A stretch of DNA of 64,000 nucleotides from Polynucleobacter aenigmaticus (GTDB taxonomy: Bacteria; Pseudomonadota; Gammaproteobacteria; Burkholderiales; Burkholderiaceae), in assembly GCF_002206635.1 (NCBI RefSeq), contig NZ_NGUO01000011.1, forward strand, positions 62,001 through 126,000. Direction: 5' to 3'. Positions 1-10,098 of the stretch are shown here, piece by piece (within the stretch, counting starts at the first letter, position 1; each line of letters starts with the position of its first letter). The translations under genes were made by a program, and so were the position numbers. The notes under the pieces were generated by a model that saw nothing but the letters and a program-made list of their open reading frames with translations, was not told the origin of the DNA and did no database searches.

Positions 1-1
1 G

Positions 2-565
2 AATCAATTAAACGACCAACTCTCACAAGCTCAAACTAAAGCTGTTGAAAACGCAAAGTATTTGGCACAAGTTGCTGTTGAAAGCGCGCAAGAATTAGCT
101 GAAATCAACCAAGCTGCTGCTAAAGATGCTTTAGTTGCTGCTCAAGAAGCTAGCGCTCAATTGTTGGCAATCAAAGATCCACAGCAATTGACTCAATTGG
201 CTCAATCAGAAGCTGCTCAAGAAGTTGCTAAATATGCTGCTGCTTACCAAGCTAAAGTAAACAAAGTTGTGCGTAACGGCAACAAAGAAGTAGCTCAAGT
301 AGTTGACGCTTCTATTGATGACACACGTGCTGAAATGCTTAAGTTTGTTAAAGAAGCTACTAAGACAGCTCCTGCTGGTTCTGAGGCATTTGTATCTGCA
401 TTCAAAACTGCATTTGAAACTTCACTCCAACAGTTTGACCAAGTTCGCGCTACAGCAACTGATGCTTTCGCAAACTTTGAGAAAAGTGTTGACGCTGCAT
501 TGGCTAACGTTCAAGGCCAATATGTAGTTGCTAAGCCAGCTGCAAAAAGCCGCAAAGCTGCTTAA
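2..565 (+). CDS. Phasin family protein (5' end cut by window)
   Basis: The reading frame is open from the window edge to the TAA at 563-565, giving about 187 codons, so only a short N-terminus is missing. The protein is almost all helix and very rich in Ala, Gln, Lys and Val, with heptad-like repeats such as EINQAAAKDALVAAQEASAQ, and ends in a Lys/Ala-rich tail. This is the pattern of phasin_2 family proteins, which coat polyhydroxyalkanoate granules and usually have about 180-190 residues. The TTG at 62 is unlikely to be the start, because the same helical pattern continues upstream of it. A strong terminator follows directly. The phasin assignment rests on composition and length; a catalytic role is not expected. 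Confidence 0.8.
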   Translation, partial: NQLNDQLSQAQTKAVENAKYLAQVAVESAQELAEINQAAAKDALVAAQEASAQLLAIKDPQQLTQLAQSEAAQEVAKYAAAYQAKVNKVVRNGNKEVAQVVDASIDDTRAEMLKFVKEATKTAPAGSEAFVSAFKTAFETSLQQFDQVRATATDAFANFEKSVDAALANVQGQYVVAKPAAKSRKAA

Positions 566-589
566 TTAGCCTTTACTGCTTTAGACGAG

Positions 590-611
590 AAACCACCTTC
601 GGGTGGTTTTT
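590..611 (+). terminator. Rho-independent terminator of the phasin gene
   Basis: A perfect 8-bp stem (AAACCACC / GGTGGTTT) closes a TTCG tetraloop and runs into T residues, 25 bases after the phasin stop codon. Confidence 0.88.
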
Positions 612-663
612 CACTTTCTGGTTGCCGTAATATCTCTGTACTAAAACAAAAACGGAGATAAAT

Positions 664-966
664 ATGATCTTTGCAATCTTACTAATGGATCGTCCTGGTA
701 CAGCGGAGTTGCGTATTCAAGTTCGCCCAGAACATCGCGCCTATTTAGGGCAACAGGCTGATCGCATGGCTTTTGCGGGACCTTTGACATCGGAAGATGG
801 CAAGACAACTGTCGGTAGCTTGTTGGTAATGGACTTCCCAAGCAGTGCAGACGTAGAGGCCTGGTTATCTGACGAGCCATTCACCAAGGCGGGTGTTTAT
901 GAAAAGCCCATCATTCATGTATTTACCAATAGTTGGCCGCAGAAGGTCGGGTTTCCGCCGGCATAA
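664..966 (+). CDS. YciI-like domain protein
   Basis: This 100-residue protein has the compact ferredoxin-like layout of the YciI family: an N-terminal strand MIFAILLMDRPG, a helix around RPEHRAYLGQQA (about 22-33), the strand pair AFAGPLTSEDGKTTVGSLLV (about 37-56), and an acidic helix SADVEAWLSDEPFTKAG before the last strand IIHVFTNSW. The conserved H-x(n)-D-type pair of YciI (His25 and the Asp in the SDEPF loop) appears to be present. The physiological reaction of the family is mostly unknown. GGAG at about 653 gives a ribosome-binding site. It stands alone between the phasin terminator and a lipoprotein gene. Confidence 0.75.
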   Translation: MIFAILLMDRPGTAELRIQVRPEHRAYLGQQADRMAFAGPLTSEDGKTTVGSLLVMDFPSSADVEAWLSDEPFTKAGVYEKPIIHVFTNSWPQKVGFPPA

Positions 967-1091
967 GGCGATATACATTCACGGCGAGATGTTTTTGTTT
1001 GGACTCCAGGGTCTGCTTTGTGGTGAAAAATAATCTCAACTTTGCCGGTTGCGTTGTCTAGTGCAGGGTCAGAATCAAGTAGACTTGAGGT

Positions 1092-1316
1092 ATGAATTCA
1101 ACTACATTGCGCCCCTTAGCTATTCTTGCTGTTACTGCCACTTTTGCCTTATCTGGCTGTGGCTCAATTGAGTCTGCAGCCCAAGATGATTGCACCTCTA
1201 TTGGCTGGCAGATTGGCAGCAAGGGCTATCAGGATTGCTTTAAGGCTAGGGTCTATGAGCGTAAGTTGGATTATTCACTCCCGCCGGGCGATAAACCTTC
1301 TCCATCCGTGATCTAA
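1092..1316 (+). CDS. Small predicted lipoprotein
   Basis: The 74-residue product starts with a short signal sequence (residues 1-22) ending in a lipobox, LSGC, with Cys23 as the lipidation site. The mature part of about 50 residues has two further Cys (in DDCTS and QDCFK) that could form a disulfide in the periplasm. GAGG sits only a few bases before the ATG. No family was recognised; function unknown. Confidence 0.6.
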   Translation: MNSTTLRPLAILAVTATFALSGCGSIESAAQDDCTSIGWQIGSKGYQDCFKARVYERKLDYSLPPGDKPSPSVI

Positions 1317-1379
1317 ATTTAGGGTTTACCCTTAGATTCATTCACTTGAGCGCCGTCAAGGACTTGGGGGCAGAAATAA

Positions 1380-1403
1380 CCCAAAATCATTTAAGATTTT
1401 GGG
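1380..1403. other. Perfect inverted repeat, possible terminator or regulatory hairpin
   Basis: CCCAAAATC (1380-1388) and GATTTTGGG (1395-1403) form a perfect 9-bp stem with a 6-base loop. No T-run follows, so termination is uncertain. It lies between the lipoprotein gene and the formate dehydrogenase operon, where it could end the former or regulate the latter. Confidence 0.45.
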
Positions 1404-1533
1404 AATTTCCTATATAAAGCGAAATAAAGCATTTCTGCTTATTCAGGCATTCTCAATTTAAGTATTCGGCAACATTTAACTAGATAAAAAAATAGCAGCA
1501 ATCATTGCGACTAGAAATTAGAGACTACATACT

Positions 1534-3348
1534 ATGAATCACCCAAAACCCTCTGGAGAAATCAAGGCTGTTGCGGTAGCAACTGCAGATGATTTAAGGG
1601 AAACCATTCGTCGCAAAAGTAAGTTGAAGGGTCGTCAAGCCGATGATGTTTCATTGGCAGAGGTTCGTCAACTTGTTGGCGCAGCTGTACATCGCCGTGA
1701 TTTGCTGATTGAAAATTTACACAAACTCAATGATGAGTACCGTGCTTTGCATGATCGTCATTTGGTTGCTTTGGCAAAAGAAATGAATTTGCCGATGGCT
1801 GAAGTCTATGAAGTAGCAACCTTCTATCACCACTTTGAAGTGGTACGCGGTAATGATCCGGTAGCAGATATCACTGTACGTGTGTGCGATGGTATCGCCT
1901 GTGAATTGGCTGGTGCGCAAAACTTATTAGCCAAATTGCCAGCGATCTTAGGTAACCCCAATGTCAAAGTAATTGCAGCTCCCTGTGTAGGTCGCTGTGA
2001 GCAAGCTCCGGTGGCTGTAGTGCACCAGTACCCCGTTTTATTTGCAACTACCGATAAAGTTGCTGCAGCAGTCAAAAACAATCTGACTACTCAGCCAGCG
2101 GCTAAAGATAGCGCTAACTTTGATCCAGCGGCTTTGGCTGAAAAAGGCATATCTCCTCAGGGCGAAAATCAGGCGGTCTCACCTGATTATGTTGGCTACG
2201 AGTCCTATTGTGCTCAGGGTGGTTACGCCTTGGCAAAAGAAATTGTTGAAGGTAACAAAGCAAATTCGCGCGATGCAGAAAGCATCATCAAGATTATGGA
2301 AAGCTCCGGTCTTCGCGGCTTGGGCGGTGCAGGCTTTCCGGCAGGGCGTAAGTGGCGCATTGTGAAGGATCAAGTGGCTCCGAAGTTGATGGCAGTGAAC
2401 ATTGACGAAGGTGAGCCAGGCACATTCAAAGACCGTACTTATTTGGAGCGTGATCCCCATCGTTTCTTAGAGGGTTTATTGATTGCTGCCAATGTAGTCG
2501 GCATTGATGCTTGCTACATCTATTTGCGCGATGAGTATCACGGCTGCCGTGAATTACTCGAAACAGAGTTGGCCAAGCTTAAAGCCAACCCCCCATTTAA
2601 ATTACCTTCGATTGAATTGCGTCGGGGGGCTGGTGCTTACATCTGCGGCGAAGAGTCCGCGATGATTGAAAGTATCGAAGGCAAGCGTGGTGAGCCACGC
2701 ATGCGCCCTCCGTACATTGCGCAAGTAGGTTTGTTTGGCCGACCAACCCTCGAGCACAACTTTGAAACTCTCTATTGGGTGCGCGATATTGTTCAGCGCG
2801 GTCCAGAATGGTTTAGCTCGTTTGGCCGTCATGATCGCAAAGGCTTGCGTAGTTTTAGCGTCAGCGGACGCGTCAAAAATCCTGGTGTGAAGTTGGCCCC
2901 AGCGGGTATCACTATTCAAGAATTGATTGATGAGTACTGTGGCGGCATGCAAGATGGCCACAAGTTCTATGGCTATCTTCCTGGTGGCGCATCAGGCGGC
3001 ATCTTGCCAGCGACGATGAACGACATTCCACTCGACTTTGATACCTTACAGCCCTATGGTTGCTTCATTGGTTCGGCTGCGGTGATGGTGTTCGGGGACA
3101 AAGACAAGGCCCGTGATATGGCTTTGAACGTGATGCACTTTTTTGAACATGAGAGTTGTGGTCAGTGCACACCATGCCGTGTCGGTACAGGTAAAGCAGC
3201 TAAGTTAATGCTGGCTCAATCTTGGGATCAAGAAATCTTAGAAGATTTGGCTACTGTGATGGTGGATGCCTCCATCTGTGGTCTAGGCCAAGCAGCACCA
3301 AACCCGATTCGCTGTATTCATAAATATTTCCCGAATGAAGTTGCATAA
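1534..3348 (+). CDS. fdsB: NAD-dependent formate dehydrogenase, fused gamma (NuoE-like) and beta (NuoF-like) subunit
   Basis: This 604-residue protein joins two subunits of the soluble molybdenum formate dehydrogenase that are usually separate (FdsG and FdsB). Residues about 20-185 are NuoE-like, with a thioredoxin-fold [2Fe-2S] site at Cys118, Cys123, Cys151 and Cys155. Residues about 220-604 are NuoF-like: the glycine-rich RGLGGAGFPAGRKWR stretch (about 261-275) and GAYICGEESAMIES (about 367-380) bind FMN and NADH, and Cys542, Cys545, Cys548 and Cys582 hold a [4Fe-4S] cluster. It passes electrons from the alpha subunit to NAD+. It lies 41 bp before the alpha-subunit start, clearly one operon. 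The fusion is evident from one uninterrupted frame. Confidence 0.93.
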   Translation: MNHPKPSGEIKAVAVATADDLRETIRRKSKLKGRQADDVSLAEVRQLVGAAVHRRDLLIENLHKLNDEYRALHDRHLVALAKEMNLPMAEVYEVATFYHHFEVVRGNDPVADITVRVCDGIACELAGAQNLLAKLPAILGNPNVKVIAAPCVGRCEQAPVAVVHQYPVLFATTDKVAAAVKNNLTTQPAAKDSANFDPAALAEKGISPQGENQAVSPDYVGYESYCAQGGYALAKEIVEGNKANSRDAESIIKIMESSGLRGLGGAGFPAGRKWRIVKDQVAPKLMAVNIDEGEPGTFKDRTYLERDPHRFLEGLLIAANVVGIDACYIYLRDEYHGCRELLETELAKLKANPPFKLPSIELRRGAGAYICGEESAMIESIEGKRGEPRMRPPYIAQVGLFGRPTLEHNFETLYWVRDIVQRGPEWFSSFGRHDRKGLRSFSVSGRVKNPGVKLAPAGITIQELIDEYCGGMQDGHKFYGYLPGGASGGILPATMNDIPLDFDTLQPYGCFIGSAAVMVFGDKDKARDMALNVMHFFEHESCGQCTPCRVGTGKAAKLMLAQSWDQEILEDLATVMVDASICGLGQAAPNPIRCIHKYFPNEVA

Positions 3349-3389
3349 GGCAGTTGCTTAATAAGAGATCAGGAAAAGACGAGACCAAT

Positions 3390-6284
3390 ATGAATGCACC
3401 AGTAAATCCTAAAGAACTTGAATTACAAACAGTTGAGTTCAAGTTAGACGGACAAACCATCGTTTCTTACGAAGGTGAAACTATTCTCAAGGCTGCTAAG
3501 CGCCACGGTATTGATATTCCACACCTATGCTTCAAAGATGGCTATCGTCCTGACGGTAATTGTCGCGCATGCGTAGTAGAGATCAATGGTGAGCGTACCT
3601 TGGCGCCGAGCTGCTGTAGAAGCGCCACACCTGGCATGGAAGTCAAAGCCAATAGTGAGCGTGCCCTCAAGAGTCAAAAACTGGTACTCGAGATGTTGTT
3701 ATCCGATATGCCTGATGAAGGATTTAAGTGGGTGGGCGACAGCAAGGAAGAAGAGCAACAAAATCAGCACGGTGAACTGAGTACTTGGGCAGCTCGTATG
3801 GATGTGACCGTACGCCCAGAACTCAAAGCCTTGCGCCGTGAAAAAGTGACAAGTGACATCTCCCATCCCGCAATGGCGGTGAACTTAGATGCCTGTATTC
3901 AATGTAATCGTTGTGTGCGCGCTTGTCGTGAAGAGCAAGTCAATGATGTGATTGGCTACGCAATGCGAGGTGGTCATAGTGAGATCGTATTTGACCTAAA
4001 TGACCCCATGGGTGACAGTACTTGCGTGGCTTGCGGAGAGTGTGTGCAAGCTTGTCCGACTGGTGCTTTGATGCCTAAGGGCTTGATTGGCTCGCAAACC
4101 GTTGATCGCAAGGTTGACTCTGTTTGCCCATTCTGCGGAGTAGGTTGCCAGATCACTTACAACGTCAAAGATGAAAAGATTGTCAGTGTTGATGGTCGCG
4201 ATGGCCCAGCCAATCACAATCGTCTCTGCGTTAAAGGCCGTTTTGGTATGGACTATATCCATAACCCACAGCGCTTAACTAAGCCACTCATTCGTAAGGC
4301 GGGCGTTGCTAAAGATGAGTCCTTATTAGAAGGTAAGCAAGACTGGTCTGAGATCTTCCGCGAAGCAACCTGGGAAGAGGCTTTAGAGGCTGCAGGTGGC
4401 GGCCTGAAGAAGCTCAAAGATCAATACGGCAATAAAGTATTGGCTGGCTTTGGCTCTGCAAAAGGCAGTAACGAAGAAGCTTACTTGTTCCAAAAACTCG
4501 TACGCACTGGTTTTGGTAGTAATAACGTTGACCATTGCACGCGCCTTTGCCATGCGTCATCTGTTGCTGCGTTATTAGAGGGCGTAGGATCTGGTGCAGT
4601 TAGCAATCAGGTGAATGACGTTGAGCACTCTAGCTTAATTATGTTGATTGGATCGAATCCAACTGCCAACCATCCCGTTGCTGCGACTTGGTTTAAAAAC
4701 GCCGCTAAACGTGGCGCGAAAATTGTATTGTGCGATCCTCGCATGACAGAGATCAGCAAGCATGCCTGGCGTACGATGCAGTTCAAGCCAGATACCGATG
4801 TGGCTATGCTCAATGCAATGATCTATACGATCATTGAAGAGGGATTAGTTGATCAAGATTTCATCAACAATCGCTCCAATAATTTTGAAGCACTTCAAGA
4901 AAATATCAAAGGCTATAGTCCGGAAACAATGGCACCACTCTGCGGTATTCCGGCAGAGACTTTGCGTGAAGTAGCGCGCGAGTTTGCTACCACTAAATCA
5001 GCGATGATTTTGTGGGGTATGGGTATAAGTCAACACGTTCACGGTACGGATAACGCACGCTGCTTAATTGCCTTAGTGAGTATTACTGGCCAAATTGGTA
5101 AGCCAGGTTCTGGTTTGCATCCTTTGCGCGGACAGAACAACGTGCAGGGCGCTAGTGATGCTGGCTTAATTCCAATGATGTTCCCGAACTATCAACGTGT
5201 AGATAATCCAGAAGCACATGCGTGGTTTGAGAAATTCTGGGATACCCCGTTAGATAAAAAGCCTGGCTATACCGTGGTGGAGATCATGCACAAGATCACT
5301 GCGCCAGATAGCGATCCAGATAAGATTCGCGGTATGTATATCGAAGGTGAGAACCCAGCGATGAGTGACCCCGATTTGAATCATGCTCGTCATGCCTTGG
5401 CATCTTTAGATCTTTTGGTTGTCCAAGATATCTTCATGACCGAGACGGCTTTGTTGGCTGATGTCGTATTGCCAGCTAGTGCATGGCCAGAGAAGGTCGG
5501 TACAGCAAGCAATACTGACCGTATGGTGCAGATGGGTAAGAAGGCAATCAATCCGCCTGGAGATGCTAAGCCTGATCTGTGGATTATTCAGCAGATTGCT
5601 AAGCGTATGGGCCTCAACTGGGATTACCAAGGCGCTGATGATGGTGTTGCTTTAGTCTATGACGAGATGCGTCAAGCAATGCATGCAGCCATTAACGGTA
5701 TTACTTGGGAGCGTCTTGAAAAAGAATCTAGCGTGACTTACCCGTGTTTGTCCGCAGAAGATCCAGGTCGCCCGATCGTATTTGATGATCATTTTGCAAC
5801 AGCGGATGGTAGGGTCAAACTGGTTCCAGCTGACATCATTCCGGCGAATGAGCGTCCTGATGCTGAGTACCCATTTGTGCTGATTACGGGTCGTCAGTTA
5901 GAGCACTGGCATACCGGCAGTATGACGCGCCGTGCAACCGTATTAGATGCGATTGAGCCAATGGCAACAGTGTCCATGAATGGCGAGGACATGACCCAGC
6001 TAGGCGTTTCTGCTGGCGATGTGATCACTGTTCAATCTCGTCGAGGCGAGGTAGGTATTCATGTGCGTAGAGATGATGGCACCCCGCGTGGCGTGATCTT
6101 TATTCCGTTTGCCTACTATGAGGCGGCAGCGAACTTAATTACTAACTCTGCCTTGGATCCATTTGGCAAGATTCCGGAATTTAAGTACTGCGCCGTCAAA
6201 CTTGCCAAAGGCGGTCGGGCCGCTCCAGTGATGGGGTACGGCACCAATGACCCTCAGCGGCAGAAGCCTGTAGCTACCTTATAA
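3390..6284 (+). CDS. fdsA: NAD-dependent formate dehydrogenase, alpha subunit
   Basis: The catalytic subunit oxidises formate to CO2 at a bis-MGD molybdenum site. With the ATG at 3390 it has 964 residues; a TTG 36 bases upstream also keeps the frame but lacks support. Domains in order: [2Fe-2S] (Cys47, Cys58, Cys61, Cys75 or 76), a linker, two ferredoxin-type [4Fe-4S] clusters (Cys169/172/175/179 and Cys212/215/218/222), a Mo-proximal [4Fe-4S] cluster (Cys246/249/253/280), then the molybdopterin domain. Cys387-His388 in TRLCHASS match the Mo-ligating Cys and neighbouring His of this family, so the enzyme is Cys-type, not selenocysteine. The C-terminal part (about 830-930) is the MGD-binding barrel. 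A terminator follows, so no fdhD/fdsC or fdsD is in this operon. Confidence 0.93.
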   Translation: MNAPVNPKELELQTVEFKLDGQTIVSYEGETILKAAKRHGIDIPHLCFKDGYRPDGNCRACVVEINGERTLAPSCCRSATPGMEVKANSERALKSQKLVLEMLLSDMPDEGFKWVGDSKEEEQQNQHGELSTWAARMDVTVRPELKALRREKVTSDISHPAMAVNLDACIQCNRCVRACREEQVNDVIGYAMRGGHSEIVFDLNDPMGDSTCVACGECVQACPTGALMPKGLIGSQTVDRKVDSVCPFCGVGCQITYNVKDEKIVSVDGRDGPANHNRLCVKGRFGMDYIHNPQRLTKPLIRKAGVAKDESLLEGKQDWSEIFREATWEEALEAAGGGLKKLKDQYGNKVLAGFGSAKGSNEEAYLFQKLVRTGFGSNNVDHCTRLCHASSVAALLEGVGSGAVSNQVNDVEHSSLIMLIGSNPTANHPVAATWFKNAAKRGAKIVLCDPRMTEISKHAWRTMQFKPDTDVAMLNAMIYTIIEEGLVDQDFINNRSNNFEALQENIKGYSPETMAPLCGIPAETLREVAREFATTKSAMILWGMGISQHVHGTDNARCLIALVSITGQIGKPGSGLHPLRGQNNVQGASDAGLIPMMFPNYQRVDNPEAHAWFEKFWDTPLDKKPGYTVVEIMHKITAPDSDPDKIRGMYIEGENPAMSDPDLNHARHALASLDLLVVQDIFMTETALLADVVLPASAWPEKVGTASNTDRMVQMGKKAINPPGDAKPDLWIIQQIAKRMGLNWDYQGADDGVALVYDEMRQAMHAAINGITWERLEKESSVTYPCLSAEDPGRPIVFDDHFATADGRVKLVPADIIPANERPDAEYPFVLITGRQLEHWHTGSMTRRATVLDAIEPMATVSMNGEDMTQLGVSAGDVITVQSRRGEVGIHVRRDDGTPRGVIFIPFAYYEAAANLITNSALDPFGKIPEFKYCAVKLAKGGRAAPVMGYGTNDPQRQKPVATL

Positions 6285-6294
6285 GTTGCTCAGT

Positions 6295-6333
6295 AAAACA
6301 ACAAAGCTCCCTTATCGGGGGCTTTGTTGTTTT
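6295..6333 (+). terminator. Rho-independent terminator of the formate dehydrogenase operon
   Basis: A long stem, AAAACAACAAAGCTCCC against GGGGGCTTTGTTGTTTT, closes the loop TTATC and ends in a T-run. It is nearly symmetric and could act in both directions. Confidence 0.9.
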
Positions 6334-6379
6334 GGCTCTTAGAAAATGCCTAAAAATGGATTGCCCTTTAGAATTGAGC

Positions 6380-8041
6380 ATGGCTAGTTCAAAACCCCAA
6401 ACCTCACAATCTGAAACCAAAGCAGAATTACCCGTCCTCATTATTGGAGCGGGCTTAGCAGGCCTAACCGTAGCTCTACACATGGCGGAAACCCAGCCAG
6501 TGATTGTGATGGCTAAGCGTGGATTGGGTGAGGCTGCTACCGCATGGGCGCAAGGCGGTATTGTGGGAGTGGTCGATAAAGAGCGCGATAGTATTGATTC
6601 CCATGTCAATGACACGCTAGAAGCTGGCGCAGGTCTCGTAGTGGAATCTACCGCTCGATATATTGCGGAAGAAAGTGCTGAAGCCATTCGCTGGTTAGTT
6701 GAGCAGGGTGTTCCTTTTACTGCTGATGAAACTGGACCTATGGGTTTGCACCTCACACGAGAGGGCGGCCATAGTCAGCGCCGGATTGCGCACGTTGCCG
6801 ACGCAACTGGCAAGGCGATTCATGAAGTGCTTTTAGATAAAGCTCGGGCCCATAAAAATATTCAATTACTAGAGCATTGGATTGCTTTAGATCTCATTAC
6901 CAATCGCCATTTAGATGTGAAGACGCAGCGCACTAAACCTAATCGTTGTTATGGTGTTTATGCGCTCGATATTAAAAATAATCGAGTAGAAACGATTGAG
7001 GCTAAATCAGTAGTATTGGCTACTGGTGGTGTGGGTAAGGTCTACCGATATACCAGTAACCCCGATACCGCCACAGGCGATGGCATTGCCATGGCATGGC
7101 GGGCAGGATGCCGCGTCGGTAATATGGAATTTATTCAGTTTCATCCTACGTGCTTATATCACCCAAGCGATCGCACCTTCCTGATTACTGAGGCTATACG
7201 TGGTGAGGGTGGCTTATTGAAGTTGCCTGATGGCATGCGTTTCATGCCAGAGCATGATGAGCGTAATGAACTTGCCCCACGCGATATCGTTGCTAGAGCT
7301 ATCGACTTTGAGATGAAGAAGCATGGTCTTGATTATGTTCATTTGGATGCAACGCATTTAGGTGAAGCCTTTATCAAAGAACATTTTCCGATGATCTATG
7401 CGCGTTGTCTGACGCTTGGCCTAGACATTACTAAAGATCCTATTCCCGTAGTGCCTGCAGCACATTACACCTGTGGTGGTGTTGTGACGGACCTCAAGGG
7501 GCGTACTGATTTAGCAGGCTTGTATGCTGTTGGTGAGGCAACCTACACCGGTTTGCATGGCGCTAATCGCTTAGCAAGTAATTCCTTATTGGAGTGCATT
7601 GTCATTGGCAAAGCTGCTGCTGCTGATATTTCACAACTGAAAACGCCTACCCTGCCAAAACTTCCTTTATGGGATGAGAGTCAGGTAGAAGATGCGGATG
7701 AACAAGTGGTGATTGCGCACAACTGGGATGAGTTACGTTCTTTGATGTGGAACTATGTTGGTATTGTGAGAACTAATCGACGTCTAGAGCGCGCATTACA
7801 CCGGATTAAGTTATTGCGATATGAGGTTCAGGAGTATTACGCTAACTTTAAAGTGACGCGTGACTTGATTGAATTGCGTAATTTGCTAGAGTGTGCAGAA
7901 CTCATTGTGAGATCAGCCTTGATGCGTAGAGAGAGCAGGGGATTGCATTACAGTCGCGATTACCCAGGCACTTGGGCAGTCTCTTATCCGACTATTCTGA
8001 CACCCCAAGCAGAGGGGAATTCTGAAGGCGCTAAAACTTAA
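6380..8041 (+). CDS. nadB: L-aspartate oxidase
   Basis: NadB oxidises L-aspartate to iminoaspartate, the first step of quinolinate and NAD synthesis. From the ATG at 6380 it has 553 residues. The FAD-binding GxGxxG motif is in [14 protein letters not shown] near the N-terminus; the succinate dehydrogenase/fumarate reductase-like fold is shown by [36 protein letters not shown] and the flavin-end motif [18 protein letters not shown]. Two in-frame upstream starts (6332 and 6356) would put the coding start in or next to the preceding terminator, so they are less likely. It is convergent with nadC, with an 18-bp gap, so the three NAD genes lie together but on both strands. Confidence 0.93.
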   Translation: MASSKPQTSQSETKAELPVLIIGAGLAGLTVALHMAETQPVIVMAKRGLGEAATAWAQGGIVGVVDKERDSIDSHVNDTLEAGAGLVVESTARYIAEESAEAIRWLVEQGVPFTADETGPMGLHLTREGGHSQRRIAHVADATGKAIHEVLLDKARAHKNIQLLEHWIALDLITNRHLDVKTQRTKPNRCYGVYALDIKNNRVETIEAKSVVLATGGVGKVYRYTSNPDTATGDGIAMAWRAGCRVGNMEFIQFHPTCLYHPSDRTFLITEAIRGEGGLLKLPDGMRFMPEHDERNELAPRDIVARAIDFEMKKHGLDYVHLDATHLGEAFIKEHFPMIYARCLTLGLDITKDPIPVVPAAHYTCGGVVTDLKGRTDLAGLYAVGEATYTGLHGANRLASNSLLECIVIGKAAAADISQLKTPTLPKLPLWDESQVEDADEQVVIAHNWDELRSLMWNYVGIVRTNRRLERALHRIKLLRYEVQEYYANFKVTRDLIELRNLLECAELIVRSALMRRESRGLHYSRDYPGTWAVSYPTILTPQAEGNSEGAKT

Positions 8042-8059
8042 CTCAGAAGTGATTGGGGT

Positions 8060-8917
8060 TTAGGGAACTATTCTCATTGAGAAATCGACTGCATTAATGT
8101 CTTTAGTTAGCTTGCCTAGTGAAATGCGATCAACGCCAGTGGCAGCAATGGCACGCATCTGATCTAAATCGATGCCGCCAGAAGCTTCTAGTAAAGCGCG
8201 GCCATTGGTGAAAGCTACAGCTTCTTTCATTTGCTCGGTGGTGAAGTTGTCAATCAAGATGCTCTTTGCACCAGCATCCAAAGCTTCTTTCAATTCAGAA
8301 AAGTTTTCCACTTCTACCTGAATATCCACTCCAGAATTTAAGGCCTGCGCAGCCTTAACCGCTGCAGCAACACCGCCTGCAGCAGCAATATGATTCTCTT
8401 TAATCAAAATGCCATGCCATAGTGCAAGACGTTGGTTCTGGCCGCCACCCACACGCACTGCGTATTTTTGAGCTTGACGTAATCCCGGAATAGTTTTGCG
8501 TGTATCGAGCACAGCGCAACCTTTAGGGTTAGGACTTGCCCCTGCAATCGCATCGACATGTTGACGAGCAATACTGGCCGTCCAAGACAGGGTTTGTAAG
8601 AAGTTGATACAGGGCCGTTCCGCTGAGAGAAGGGCGCGTGAGTCTGCCTCAATATCGCAGACCTTGGTATTGGGCTTCATCAAGCCACCCTCTGGGTAAT
8701 GCCAGGTGACTTTAGCTGTGGGATCTAATTTTTTTAGGGCGCCTTCAAACCAGTCTACCCCACACAGCACAGCCTCTTGGCGCACGATCAGTTGCGCATG
8801 AACATGTTTACTGGGAACAAGTTGCGCAGTCCAATCGCACCTGCCAATATCTTCCATCAGCGCATCATGAATATTGCGTTGACGAGCTTGCTCTAAGGTT
8901 TCGTTGTAATCAAACAT
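8060..8917 (-). CDS. nadC: Nicotinate-nucleotide pyrophosphorylase (carboxylating)
   Basis: NadC (quinolinate phosphoribosyltransferase) converts quinolinate and PRPP to nicotinate mononucleotide. The 285-residue product has the N-terminal alpha/beta sandwich and then the barrel with typical motifs: NFLQTLSWTAS, DTRKTIPGLRQAQKYAV (substrate-binding Arg/Lys), GGGQNQRLALWHGILIKENH and LEASGGIDLDQM. It follows nadA on the minus strand with a 12-bp gap, so the two are almost certainly cotranscribed. Confidence 0.93.
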   Translation of the reverse strand: MFDYNETLEQARQRNIHDALMEDIGRCDWTAQLVPSKHVHAQLIVRQEAVLCGVDWFEGALKKLDPTAKVTWHYPEGGLMKPNTKVCDIEADSRALLSAERPCINFLQTLSWTASIARQHVDAIAGASPNPKGCAVLDTRKTIPGLRQAQKYAVRVGGGQNQRLALWHGILIKENHIAAAGGVAAAVKAAQALNSGVDIQVEVENFSELKEALDAGAKSILIDNFTTEQMKEAVAFTNGRALLEASGGIDLDQMRAIAATGVDRISLGKLTKDINAVDFSMRIVP

Positions 8918-8929
8918 ATTTTTTGTTAA

Positions 8930-10048
8930 TTAAGCTACGCCAATATTCTTTACAAAGCCATGTTGGGCTTTTGCAAGAAGGTCGGGATGATTCTTGGTGA
9001 AGTCGAGCATACGTTCAATGCAGCCTAAGGCTTTGACTCGAACATCTTCCTCAATGAGAATTTCACCAGAGGCATTCTCAAGGCAATCTAGAATACCTTG
9101 TAAGCCATTCATGGCCATCCAGGGGCAGTGTGCGCAGCTCTTGCAGGTCGCGCTATTGCCAGCCGTAGGCGCTTCGATCAATACTTTATTAGGCGCTAAT
9201 TGGCGCATGCGATGCAAGATGCCATTATCAGTCGCCACAATGTATTCGGTAGCGGTGCCTTCAACAACAGCCTTGATCATGGCAGAAGTTGAGCCCACAA
9301 CATCGGCAAGATCAACCACTGCTTGTGGAGACTCGGGGTGAACCAACACCATGGCATTGGGATGTGCGCCCATCAACATTTCTAATTCAACGGCCTTGAA
9401 TTCATCATGAACGATACAAGCACCATTCCATAACAGCATGTCTGCGCCGGTCTGCTCTTGTATGTAACGACCTAAGTGCCGATCCGGTGCCCACAGAATT
9501 TTTTTACCTTCGACTTTGAGTTGATGCACGATGGCTAGTGCACACGAACTGGTCACCATCCAATCGGCTTGGGCCTTAACGGCAGCACTTGTGTTGGCAT
9601 AAACAACGACAGTGCGATCAGGGTGTAGCGCTCTAAATGCGGCAAAGTCAGTAGCGTCGCAACCTAAATCTAAAGAGCAGGTGGCATCTAGATCTGGCAT
9701 AAACACACGCTTCTCAGGGCTCAGAATCTTGGCAGATTCGCCCATAAAGCGAACACCAGCAACAATCAGATTTTTGGCGGAGTGGTTTTTACCAAAGCGC
9801 GCCATCTCTAAGGAGTCGGCAACAAAGCCGCCGGTCTCCATTGCCAGGTCTTGAATATCGCCATCTACATAGTAGTGGGCCACCAAGGCAGCATCCCTCT
9901 CAATCAAAAGTTGCTTAATGCGAGTAATCACAGCAGCTTTTGCGGCGCCGTGAAGTTGAGGAGGGGTCTTGGCCCAAGCTTGGGCGGTGCAGGTTACTCC
10001 AGCTGCATTCTGATGAGGGTAGTCGTAGGCGGTAGTTCTTGAGGTCAT
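8930..10048 (-). CDS. nadA: Quinolinate synthase
   Basis: NadA condenses iminoaspartate (from NadB) with dihydroxyacetone phosphate to quinolinate, using an oxygen-sensitive [4Fe-4S] cluster. The 372-residue length is typical of the long form. The three likely cluster Cys lie in [23 protein letters not shown] and the extended [14 protein letters not shown]. Other hallmarks are [31 protein letters not shown] and VHPESP. It heads the nadA-nadC unit; the phosphomannomutase gene upstream ends only 50 bp away, so read-through from there is possible. Confidence 0.93.
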   Translation of the reverse strand: MTSRTTAYDYPHQNAAGVTCTAQAWAKTPPQLHGAAKAAVITRIKQLLIERDAALVAHYYVDGDIQDLAMETGGFVADSLEMARFGKNHSAKNLIVAGVRFMGESAKILSPEKRVFMPDLDATCSLDLGCDATDFAAFRALHPDRTVVVYANTSAAVKAQADWMVTSSCALAIVHQLKVEGKKILWAPDRHLGRYIQEQTGADMLLWNGACIVHDEFKAVELEMLMGAHPNAMVLVHPESPQAVVDLADVVGSTSAMIKAVVEGTATEYIVATDNGILHRMRQLAPNKVLIEAPTAGNSATCKSCAHCPWMAMNGLQGILDCLENASGEILIEEDVRVKALGCIERMLDFTKNHPDLLAKAQHGFVKNIGVA

Positions 10049-10098
10049 GCGTAATTTTATCTCTATTGAACTAATTGGCGACGAACCACTTCAATTCG

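Noticed and set aside
3354..3389. TTG start for fdsA
   Set aside because: The ATG at 3390 begins the sequence in the usual place before the [2Fe-2S] domain; the extra 12 residues are not typical.
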